From Euryarchaeota archaeon UBA53 (GTDB taxonomy: Archaea > Thermoplasmatota > Poseidoniia > Poseidoniales > Poseidoniaceae): DNA of 6,218 nt. Both the position numbers and the translations under genes were made by a program. The notes under the pieces are model-generated. The model saw nothing but the letters and a program-made list of their open reading frames with translations. It did no database searches and had not been told where the DNA came from. The stretch covers positions 1-6,218 of the forward strand of contig DAZU01000046.1 in assembly GCA_002507425.1 (NCBI GenBank). Reading direction: 5' to 3'. The stretch's first letter is position 1. Each line of letters begins with the position of its first letter. This document shows, in pieces, positions 1-6,218 of this stretch.

Positions 1-1
1 A

Positions 2-58
2 AATGGAAACAATACAACCGGAAATAACACAAATGGAAACCTTACAGGGAACATATCA
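2..58 (+). repeat. Asn/Gly/Thr-rich linker made of two degenerate ten-residue repeats
   Basis: The first 19 codons read as two tandem units, NGNNTTGNNT and NGNLTGNIS, which align once one Thr is dropped from the first. At the DNA level both begin aatggaaac. The segment holds five N-X-S/T sequons (NNT, NTT, NNT, NLT, NIS), so it is probably a flexible, glycosylated hinge between surface domains. More copies may lie upstream of the window. Confidence 0.6.
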
Positions 59-2569
59 GATGGAATCCAAATAATGTCAAGCCCACAAGGATGGGAAGTC
101 AGGTTTTTAGATAACACAATGGACCACATGACACCATTTGAAACCAGAAACGCGATACTACGGATATCGATACCAACAAATGCAAATCCCGGCTACTACG
201 GCTTTGAGATATTCTCGGCTAGTGCTATCGGTAATTTTTCGATAAGTACGATTCTATTAGTCAATGTAACGGCCACACACAGTCTTTCTTTCAATCACAT
301 AACAGGTAATAATCTGCTACCGGGCATGAACACAACATCAACAATCGACATAACAAGCCTATCAACAGCAGACGGAACCTGGACATGGGACATTAGTCCT
401 CAAAGCGGAAATTGCACAGCCCAATTATTAGACTTGCAGACAGAAATTATTGCTAATTCTAACTATCCGCTTGATGTTATTATCCACGCTCCTGAGGATT
501 CATACTCAGGGGATATTTGTGAATTTGAACTACATGGGACCCTTGACAGCGATACGAACGTAATGGAGAATTTTGAATTTGCAGTCACAATAGGAGAAAT
601 ATGGGGATTATCAATGGTCATACCAACCTCAATAAAGTTAGATGTGGACACGGTTGAGTCCTTCAATATCGCAATTACAAATGAAGGAACAGAACAAGAC
701 ACGTTACAGTTGATGGGGATAGATAAAACTGGAATTACGTTTAACAACCCTGACCCGATTACACTCGAGAGAGGGGAGTCGGTATACGTTTTGATGGAAG
801 TAATAATTGAATCTTACATTGTTGGGAATATCCAGCTTGAATTCACACTTTCCTCAACAAAAAGTGGCATAGAATCAATTAATCAGTCTGGCACATTTGA
901 GATTAAAGAATATGCATCTATGTCAATTTCAGGGCCTGCTGATGGTAGAATCACAATAGTCCCGGGTGAAAACTCAACAGCCTTACTTAATCTAAGTAAT
1001 GATGGCACAAAAAATCTAGATATATCATCATCAATCTCTGGTCTTCCAAACGGAGTTACAGTAACCAGTGGTCTTGAATCCCTTACATTGAATGCTAATA
1101 GTTTCGATTTAGTTGAAGTTGTGCTATCTGCATCACCTTCATTATCTGCTGGCTCTTTTCCAGTAACTTTTACTTTTAGTTCAAATTGGGCCGTTTCCAA
1201 TGTAACTCTTGATCTACAAATTTCTGACAGGATAGGAGTTATTGTCGACTCAGCCGAAAACAGCATCATAGCATCGCCATTAGGAAACTCAAATCTCTCA
1301 ATCATGATCACTAACCTTGGAACCTCAGAAGAAACCTTTGTCATTAACATGAATAATTCTTTGGTCAGCCAATGGTTTTCGGTCAGCATAAGCGCTTTGT
1401 CATTGACATTAATGCCCGGAGATTCGAACATAATTATCATAACCGCTAGAGAAATATCTACAGGGGCGCCAATTGATGGAACTGAATTAACTCTGACAGT
1501 TACTAGTACTCTGGATTCTTCAATCAGTGATTCAACAAACATAGTTGTAATACCACAGACATCTGATGCAAAAATAACAGTGCGTTTTGATGATGATTCT
1601 GCCAAACCAGGAGAAGAAATTCATGGAATAGTAACCATAACTAATCTGGGGACCTCATCAGACACCTTGATGATAGATACAGTTGAAATTGATTGTAACC
1701 TCTCAGGCTTTAGTGTCGATTTAGCCCCTAGTATGCCCTCATCAGCGATTCCTTTTAGTTGTGTAATCAAAGAAGACACAAATGCAGGGGCACAGATCCT
1801 CACATTCAGAGTGACCTCTACCGCTCGATCAGACATGGTTGTAACATCGCAAGAGATATACACCGTTGAACAAAATCTAGGAGACGATATACTCGAGTTT
1901 ACTGTCGATAAAACAAGTTACAATATGGATAATAGTAATGAGCAACAGACAATTGATTTCGAGGTATGCAACTTAGCAAACATTCCAATTCAAGGAGTTT
2001 TCGACATGAGTGGTACAAATGAGCTTAAATTTGACTCTTATTTCTATAAAACCGGGGAGTCTGAAAGGAATGCTACATACATACTTCAGAGCAAAAACAC
2101 GCCCGGAGATTGTGCTAATTATATCGTAACGCTAACACCAAATGACCCAGCCGGATTTGAGGCGGTATTGAACATAATTTCTGAAAGCAAGGCTGGAGGA
2201 GAGAACATAACCGACAAATCACATAATCTCAGTTTCGACGTAGCAGGACCGGTTCTTGCACCATCCGGCATGGACTTAGGATTCATGGAAATATCTAATC
2301 AGAATTCTATTGTCTTATTTTCTGCTGGGTGGGCGATTTCTGTGCTTTTCTTAGCATATATCGTTCTATTTAGAAAAGCGCCTGAGATCGAGGAAGAAGA
2401 AGAGCCTGAAGAGGAAATACCTCTAGGACCAAACGAAGTAAAAATCGATGAATATAACAAAGTAACCTGCACAGAATGTGATGCAAGGCTAGGTGTACCC
2501 GAGGATAGCGAACCGCCGTTTAGGTTTACATGCCCCAAATGTGATGTGCGAATAAGAGTTGTAGGCTAA
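2..2569 (+). CDS. Large membrane-anchored surface protein with tandem NEW3/CARDB-like domains and a cytoplasmic zinc ribbon (5' partial)
   Basis: The frame is open from base 2, so the ATG at 74 is internal and the true start lies upstream. Residue numbers here count that ATG as 1. Residues 3-65 resemble the end of a NEW3 domain (QGWEV, then NPGYYGFEIFSAS). About six more beta-sandwich units follow at a pitch near 105 residues, marked by ITNEGT (201), LSNDGT (307), ITNLGT (412), ITNLGT (522) and a degenerate VCNLAN (631). A single hydrophobic helix spans about 746-766. Then come RK, a Glu-rich stretch (771-781) and a zinc ribbon with C799, C802, C820 and C823. Expected topology is a large outside region, one membrane anchor and the ribbon inside. 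Three pairs of extracellular cysteines (114/149, 541/563, 632/680) could form disulfides. Fourteen N-X-S/T sequons lie in the 831 residues and five more in the upstream linker. Such arrays usually act as stalks or adhesins, but substrate and partner are unknown. Gene and architecture are sure; function is not. Confidence 0.9.
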   Translation, partial: NGNNTTGNNTNGNLTGNISDGIQIMSSPQGWEVRFLDNTMDHMTPFETRNAILRISIPTNANPGYYGFEIFSASAIGNFSISTILLVNVTATHSLSFNHITGNNLLPGMNTTSTIDITSLSTADGTWTWDISPQSGNCTAQLLDLQTEIIANSNYPLDVIIHAPEDSYSGDICEFELHGTLDSDTNVMENFEFAVTIGEIWGLSMVIPTSIKLDVDTVESFNIAITNEGTEQDTLQLMGIDKTGITFNNPDPITLERGESVYVLMEVIIESYIVGNIQLEFTLSSTKSGIESINQSGTFEIKEYASMSISGPADGRITIVPGENSTALLNLSNDGTKNLDISSSISGLPNGVTVTSGLESLTLNANSFDLVEVVLSASPSLSAGSFPVTFTFSSNWAVSNVTLDLQISDRIGVIVDSAENSIIASPLGNSNLSIMITNLGTSEETFVINMNNSLVSQWFSVSISALSLTLMPGDSNIIIITAREISTGAPIDGTELTLTVTSTLDSSISDSTNIVVIPQTSDAKITVRFDDDSAKPGEEIHGIVTITNLGTSSDTLMIDTVEIDCNLSGFSVDLAPSMPSSAIPFSCVIKEDTNAGAQILTFRVTSTARSDMVVTSQEIYTVEQNLGDDILEFTVDKTSYNMDNSNEQQTIDFEVCNLANIPIQGVFDMSGTNELKFDSYFYKTGESERNATYILQSKNTPGDCANYIVTLTPNDPAGFEAVLNIISESKAGGENITDKSHNLSFDVAGPVLAPSGMDLGFMEISNQNSIVLFSAGWAISVLFLAYIVLFRKAPEIEEEEEPEEEIPLGPNEVKIDEYNKVTCTECDARLGVPEDSEPPFRFTCPKCDVRIRVVG

Positions 2570-3334
2570 TTACCTCTTTTGCGCAATTAACAGAAACGCA
2601 GTATGGCCTATTGGACCATTTACAGGCCTCATACCTCCCTTTGAAGTTACACCCCACTCTCTATCAATCAACTCGCCTGCCCATTCAATCTCTAGGCCTG
2701 CCTTTTCGCATGCTTTCCAACAAATTTCTAGTTGGGCTGTGGTCGGTGCGTAGCATGCTAATCTACCCCCTATGCACAAATGAGAGGAGCAGGATAATAT
2801 TGCAGCCTTGTGCTCAGGCATGTCTAAAATTACAGCATCTGATTTTCCATCCAGCTCAATAGTTTCAACAAGCGAATCAAAGTGAGTATGCTTAGGAAAC
2901 TCAGGGAAACATTTGGAGGCCCTTTCTAGGTTTAGAAGGCCAACATCAGAATGCTCAATTCTAGGTTCTGCTGTAATAAGGTGCCCCTTGTCGCCTAAAA
3001 CTCTTGCAAGGTGTAATGAAAGACCCCCAGAACCTAAGCCTGCCTCTATTACAGTATCACCAGGGCCAACACCCAATTTAGAAATCAAAAATCCTGCATC
3101 TTTTGAAGAAATTGTTTGTGCTCTACGTGTCATACCCTTGACAAGTTCTGGTAATTTTGGTGGTAGGATTTTCAAGTATTTTTGTCCGATGAGAACTTCG
3201 TCACCAATACTGAGCGAAGAAAGGATTTTCTTTGAATTAAAAACACCAAGACCCTTGTACTTTTTTGATTCATTGACTACCTCAATAACGTGAATTTTCC
3301 CGCTTGTTTCAGACAGGATTACATATTCGCCCAT
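2570..3334 (-). CDS. trmI: tRNA (adenine-N1)-methyltransferase, TrmI family
   Basis: This enzyme class uses S-adenosylmethionine to methylate N1 of A58 in the tRNA T-loop; some archaeal members also methylate A57. Numbered from the ATG at 3334 (254 residues), it has a small N-terminal beta domain (1-60), then RRAQTISSKDAGFLI (70-84), SAM-binding motif I VIEAGLGSGG (95-104), the acidic residue E123 in AEPRIEH, motif IV DAVILDMP (166-173) with the presumed catalytic D171, GGRLACYAPTTAQL (189-202), and a C-terminal REWGV...GHTAFL segment (226-248). All positions expected for the fold are present, so it should be active, probably as a tetramer. The frame extends upstream to a TTG at 3415 (281 residues). 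I prefer ATG 3334 because MGEYVILSETSGKI aligns with the N-termini of known family members, the length matches theirs (about 253-255), and a weak AGGA precedes it. The C-terminus resembles the Thermus enzyme more than the Pyrococcus one. Its stop directly abuts that of the convergent surface gene. Confidence 0.93.
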   Translation of the reverse strand: MGEYVILSETSGKIHVIEVVNESKKYKGLGVFNSKKILSSLSIGDEVLIGQKYLKILPPKLPELVKGMTRRAQTISSKDAGFLISKLGVGPGDTVIEAGLGSGGLSLHLARVLGDKGHLITAEPRIEHSDVGLLNLERASKCFPEFPKHTHFDSLVETIELDGKSDAVILDMPEHKAAILSCSSHLCIGGRLACYAPTTAQLEICWKACEKAGLEIEWAGELIDREWGVTSKGGMRPVNGPIGHTAFLLIAQKR

Positions 3335-3340
3335 GGGATA

Positions 3341-3344
3341 TCCT
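3341..3344 (-). promoter_or_regulatory. Weak Shine-Dalgarno-like AGGA for trmI
   Basis: On the minus strand AGGA lies six bases before the ATG at 3334 (AGGATATCCCATG). It matches part of the archaeal anti-SD complement and supports that start over the TTG at 3415, which has no such motif before it. The match is only four bases, so it may be chance. Confidence 0.3.
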
Positions 3345-3370
3345 GTCGGATACTTTTCATGAACAATTCG

Positions 3371-3380
3371 GAAATATTGA
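3371..3380 (-). promoter_or_regulatory. Possible TATA-like element for trmI
   Basis: The minus strand reads TCAATATTTC here, an AT-rich core centred near 3376. Archaeal spacing of about 26 bp would place transcription start near 3350, giving a leader of about 16 bases that carries the AGGA before ATG 3334. The core is not a strong TATA match, and this would fall inside the gene if translation began at 3415. Confidence 0.25.
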
Positions 3381-3385
3381 AAATC

Positions 3386-3400
3386 ATCCCCTACGGGGAT
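3386..3400. repeat. Perfect 6-3-6 inverted repeat in the divergent promoter region
   Basis: ATCCCC-TAC-GGGGAT is a perfect dyad with a three-base centre. It lies about 50-65 bp before the secreted-protein start at 3451 and about 50-65 bp before the preferred trmI start at 3334, so it is nearly central between the two. It could be an operator for a dimeric regulator. If trmI instead starts at 3415 it would simply be codons 6-10 of that gene. Confidence 0.45.
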
Positions 3401-3421
3401 AAGGTCGAAAGTCAAACATGT

Positions 3422-3429
3422 TCATATAC
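3422..3429 (+). promoter_or_regulatory. TATA-like box for the secreted thioredoxin-domain gene
   Basis: TCATATAC is centred about 25-26 bp before the ATG at 3451, the spacing expected for an archaeal promoter when transcription starts at the initiation codon. A-rich bases (caaac, 3413-3417) sit just upstream, where a BRE would be. No Shine-Dalgarno motif lies between the box and the ATG, so a leaderless transcript is likely. Spacing and composition support the call; no experiment does. Confidence 0.5.
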
Positions 3430-3450
3430 CATACATTACAACAGCATTCT

Positions 3451-6218
3451 ATGAAGGCCATGCGAACGACAGCCATTTTATTAGTAACTTTGATGCTTTT
3501 TAGCATTTTAGCATCTCTTTCAGGGTTGGTTACAGAACAAGAAAAAGCAGACGAAAACCTATCTGAAGAAATCATCAAAATGGAAGCAACAAGCCCGGGG
3601 CACTCTGTTTTTACTGAGTATGTCGGCGCACATTGGTGTGGCCCATGTCACGGAGCTTCTAACGCACTGCACAACCTTTACACCACAAATGGAGGAGGTG
3701 GAAGTCAATCTGAAGATTACACATACATTTCATTTTACGAATCCGCCACAACTGGATGGCCCAGTGATGGCCCAATAAATCGCAGGGCTCACATTAACCC
3801 TTCATACTACCCGACAATGGTCTGGAGTGATGCACCTTCCTCCGATTCCACCTATTACACAAGCAACACAAACACTGCAAGTCGCTACGAAAGTGGCGGT
3901 AACATGGATGCAAATGCAGCGGACTATTCTGTAAGCGTTATTCAATCAGAAAACGGCAATAACATGGACATTGACATTACTGCTTCTTACAGTGGATCTG
4001 GTTCAAAGACTGTTTTCATGTATGCCGCAGTAACTGAAGATACATCCCCCGAATCATATGATGGTGGAGGACCAAACCCACACCACGTTTGGAAGAGATG
4101 GTTATTGAACGGAAATAACAACGGTTTCGAGTCAGTAACACTTTCCGCAGGGAACTCCGTAACAAAATCTTGGTCTGTTCCGATCTCAGTCGTTCGGGCT
4201 GGTGGAGGAACCAACGCCGCTGGAAACTTCCTAACTGTTGCTGCATTACTCGACGGAAGTCACACCTCACACAGGAATGTTCTCTCTGCTGGTGATTCTA
4301 ACATGGCGCCAACAATAGATGTCGGTGTAAAGACACTTACAACTAACAACCCCTCTGCACCATATGGTGGCTACATCAACGGTGACGTTGTTGATCTTGA
4401 AGCGACTGTAATAAACAATGGTGTAGATGCTTACAGAGACGGAGGAGATGTTAGATTCTTCTACAAAGCAAACAACGTGAAAACATACGTAGGCTCAACA
4501 CAAGCGCTGTCGAATTTCGCAGCAACAGGAGATACCCAGATGTTCACGGGACAGATTGATACTACTAATCTGCCAACCAACGCTTATCAAACTACATTTG
4601 GTGTTGAAATTTCAAACCTTGTCGCAGACAAATCAGGAAGTAATAATCAAGCAACCAAAATAATTCCACACGACTTAGTTCCAGTTGCGAGGAAAGCACA
4701 AGTCATCGGTGACAATAGTATAGAAAGAGGAGATAATTTCCTTATCGAAGCAAAGACAACTTTCAATGATGCAGTTGACGTTAACACCTCATTCTTCACA
4801 TTTGAAGTTGAGATATCTCCTGCTGGAGAAAACCAGTGGGCAAGTGGCGATCTGATTGTAGGCGGTGACGAAGTGTTCCAGGAAGGCACCTCTAACGAAC
4901 ACCGTCAATATTTGGTAAAGCCAAGTATGAGCATGGGTGCTGGTTTCTATGACATAAGAATCAAATCTGTTGACTCTAGAATGCAATCGAGCAATTGGGA
5001 AGTTACACAAAATGGATTTGAGTTAAAGAATGCACTACCTGTAATTACATCGGAACCGATACCAACTGTCAAGGTCCAAACAAACACATTGGTTTCTGTA
5101 AGAGGAAATATAGCCGATGCCGAAACAAATCTTGGAGATTTGATTGTCTCCAGCAATAGCCCGAATTTTGTGGCTTGGCACCCTGCAAGTGAAGAAATTG
5201 AGGTTTACTTTGAAAACATCAGGTATGTCAACGGAGCGCCTACCGCCTCTGGAATTGAGGTGTCAGTAAATGATGGAACTGACACAGCATTCGGAACATT
5301 ACTTTTCAATATCATTGAAAATGGACAACCACGCTGGGCAGGAGTAGAAAAGCAGTATGTTGACGAAGGTCAGTCTTCATCATTGCTACTACTACCTTAC
5401 CTCTCAGATACTGATAGTAATGGTCAAGTTGCTCCAGCAGAAAATCTGGCTTTAGCTATTATTTCGAATACTAACCCTAGTCTATTGGATGTGTCAATTA
5501 ACAACTATGCACTAAACTTTGAAACTGTTGACCAAGATGTAAACGGAGAAACTACCATCACTATCAGAGCAAGCGATGGTGAGCAATACTCTGACCAAAT
5601 GGTTACTATTGCAATCAACCCAATTAACGATGCGCCCAGACTAGATCTGTCAGAATTAGAAGGACTGAGATTAAAAGTCGGCACACAAAAAGTAGTTTTC
5701 TTGAATGAAATCATGGAAGATGTCGATGGCGATATCAACGAAGTGATTGTTACTGCTAGCAACCAAGTTCCCGGAGCTGCTAGAATAAATTTCTTAGATA
5801 ACACTTTGACATTAGCATGGGATAATCCAGGGATGCAAACCGTTACCATTCAAGTTGAGGACAGATATGACTCTAACCTCTACACATTTGTCGTAGACGT
5901 CTATGACAGCATGCCTCTACTGGTCGGAGAGGGACCGGACGCAGATGTCTGGTTGTCTGTGTCTAATATATACATCAACGAAATTCCTCAAGTAACCATG
6001 ATGCTGAACAAAAATGACGTTACCGTAATTTCGCTTACAACTACATGGCAAATGTGCAATGATTTGACCGGGCTATGCTTATTCAACGAAGTCCATGACC
6101 ATGACATAACGATGAAGAGCATGGGTTGGACTTTCGATCCTTTGAATGGTAATGTCAACGACGATGGCCTGCAGTTCAAAGATTATGTCAAAGTAGTAAA
6201 AGTCGAGGCAATAGCATC
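3451..6218 (+). CDS. Secreted Omp28-like thioredoxin protein with CARDB-like and cadherin-like repeats (3' partial)
   Basis: The frame is open from 3451 to the window end, 922 complete codons with no stop. Residues 1-25 form a signal peptide (MKAMRTT, then hydrophobic to SLSG). Residues 50-130 are a thioredoxin fold with WCGPC at 62-66 and a probable cis-proline at 101 (YYPTMVW). The following beta-rich region (about 150-285), with PHHVWKRW, matches the two-part layout of Omp28-related proteins. Next come a CARDB-like domain (287-406, DLEATVINNG), another beta domain (409-526) and cadherin-like units opening at N-x-x-P junctions: NALP (527), NGQP (624) and NDAP (726). Acidic motifs such as EDVDGD (756-761) and SDTDSNG (652-658) could bind calcium. 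C869 and C876 may form a disulfide. The protein probably acts outside the cell in thiol-disulfide chemistry or adhesion; its substrate is unknown. ATG 3451 gives a basic n-region and fits the TATA spacing; ATG 3418 and ATG 3460 are alternatives. The anchor lies beyond the window. Confidence 0.9.
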   Translation, partial: MKAMRTTAILLVTLMLFSILASLSGLVTEQEKADENLSEEIIKMEATSPGHSVFTEYVGAHWCGPCHGASNALHNLYTTNGGGGSQSEDYTYISFYESATTGWPSDGPINRRAHINPSYYPTMVWSDAPSSDSTYYTSNTNTASRYESGGNMDANAADYSVSVIQSENGNNMDIDITASYSGSGSKTVFMYAAVTEDTSPESYDGGGPNPHHVWKRWLLNGNNNGFESVTLSAGNSVTKSWSVPISVVRAGGGTNAAGNFLTVAALLDGSHTSHRNVLSAGDSNMAPTIDVGVKTLTTNNPSAPYGGYINGDVVDLEATVINNGVDAYRDGGDVRFFYKANNVKTYVGSTQALSNFAATGDTQMFTGQIDTTNLPTNAYQTTFGVEISNLVADKSGSNNQATKIIPHDLVPVARKAQVIGDNSIERGDNFLIEAKTTFNDAVDVNTSFFTFEVEISPAGENQWASGDLIVGGDEVFQEGTSNEHRQYLVKPSMSMGAGFYDIRIKSVDSRMQSSNWEVTQNGFELKNALPVITSEPIPTVKVQTNTLVSVRGNIADAETNLGDLIVSSNSPNFVAWHPASEEIEVYFENIRYVNGAPTASGIEVSVNDGTDTAFGTLLFNIIENGQPRWAGVEKQYVDEGQSSSLLLLPYLSDTDSNGQVAPAENLALAIISNTNPSLLDVSINNYALNFETVDQDVNGETTITIRASDGEQYSDQMVTIAINPINDAPRLDLSELEGLRLKVGTQKVVFLNEIMEDVDGDINEVIVTASNQVPGAARINFLDNTLTLAWDNPGMQTVTIQVEDRYDSNLYTFVVDVYDSMPLLVGEGPDADVWLSVSNIYINEIPQVTMMLNKNDVTVISLTTTWQMCNDLTGLCLFNEVHDHDITMKSMGWTFDPLNGNVNDDGLQFKDYVKVVKVEAIA

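Noticed and set aside
74..76. ATG as the start of the left surface protein
   Set aside because: The same frame is open without a stop back to base 2, and the upstream codons encode a sensible low-complexity linker, so this Met is internal.
883..1605. 240-codon open frame on the minus strand
   Set aside because: It lies wholly inside the plus-strand surface gene, whose domains and repeats are clear. The translation has no recognisable motif and reflects codon bias of the real strand.
2571..2580. Plus-strand terminator after the surface gene
   Set aside because: Only four consecutive T bases (2577-2580) are present and no hairpin is apparent, which is too weak to call.
2611..3293. Two plus-strand open frames (2611-2862 and 2913-3293)
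   Set aside because: Both lie opposite conserved TrmI motifs, and their products look like no known protein.
3415..3422. AACATGTT palindrome next to the TATA-like box
   Set aside because: It is only eight bases, common by chance in AT-rich DNA, and overlaps the edge of the TATA-like element.
3384..3578. 64-codon minus-strand frame across the divergent promoter
   Set aside because: It covers the signal peptide of the right gene and the TATA-like box, and its product has no recognisable feature.
3987..6179. Several minus-strand frames of 63-114 codons within the right gene
   Set aside because: All are antisense to a continuous frame with a signal peptide, active site and domain repeats.

Overview
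The window looks like a moderately AT-rich piece of an archaeal genome, most likely a planktonic Thermoplasmatota lineage such as Marine Group II (Poseidoniales). This is inference. It rests on the TrmI-type tRNA methyltransferase with an archaeal-sized N-terminal domain, a TATA-like box about 26 bp before a start codon that lacks a Shine-Dalgarno sequence, and two very large secreted proteins made of beta-sandwich domains, one ending in a membrane anchor plus a cytoplasmic zinc ribbon. There is no rRNA or other taxonomic marker, so the assignment is not certain.

Three genes fill almost the whole window. (1) Positions 2-2569, plus strand: the C-terminal 855 residues of a giant surface protein whose start lies upstream of the window. 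It has an Asn/Gly/Thr linker, about seven tandem beta-sandwich domains of about 105 residues (NEW3/CARDB-like, with a recurring ITNxGT signature), one transmembrane helix, an acidic stretch and a CxxC...CxxC zinc ribbon. (2) Positions 2570-3334, minus strand (open frame to a TTG at 3415): a TrmI-family tRNA (adenine-N1)-methyltransferase. (3) Positions 3451-6218, plus strand, running off the right edge: a secreted protein with a signal peptide, an Omp28-like thioredoxin domain with WCGPC, a CARDB-like domain and at least three cadherin-like repeats with acidic, calcium-site-like motifs. No stop codon occurs in the 922 complete codons visible.

Genes 1 and 2 converge with their stop codons touching (TAA|TTA, zero bases between). 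Genes 2 and 3 diverge from a short region (3335-3450) holding a TATA-like box, a perfect 6+3+6 palindrome and weaker signals for the minus-strand gene. The two surface proteins show no evident sequence relationship. Their N-glycosylation sequon content differs sharply: 19 in gene 1 against 2 in gene 3. No operon is visible, and the methyltransferase is probably a housekeeping gene between two envelope genes. There are no tRNA or rRNA genes, CRISPR arrays, insertion sequences or mobile-element hallmarks.
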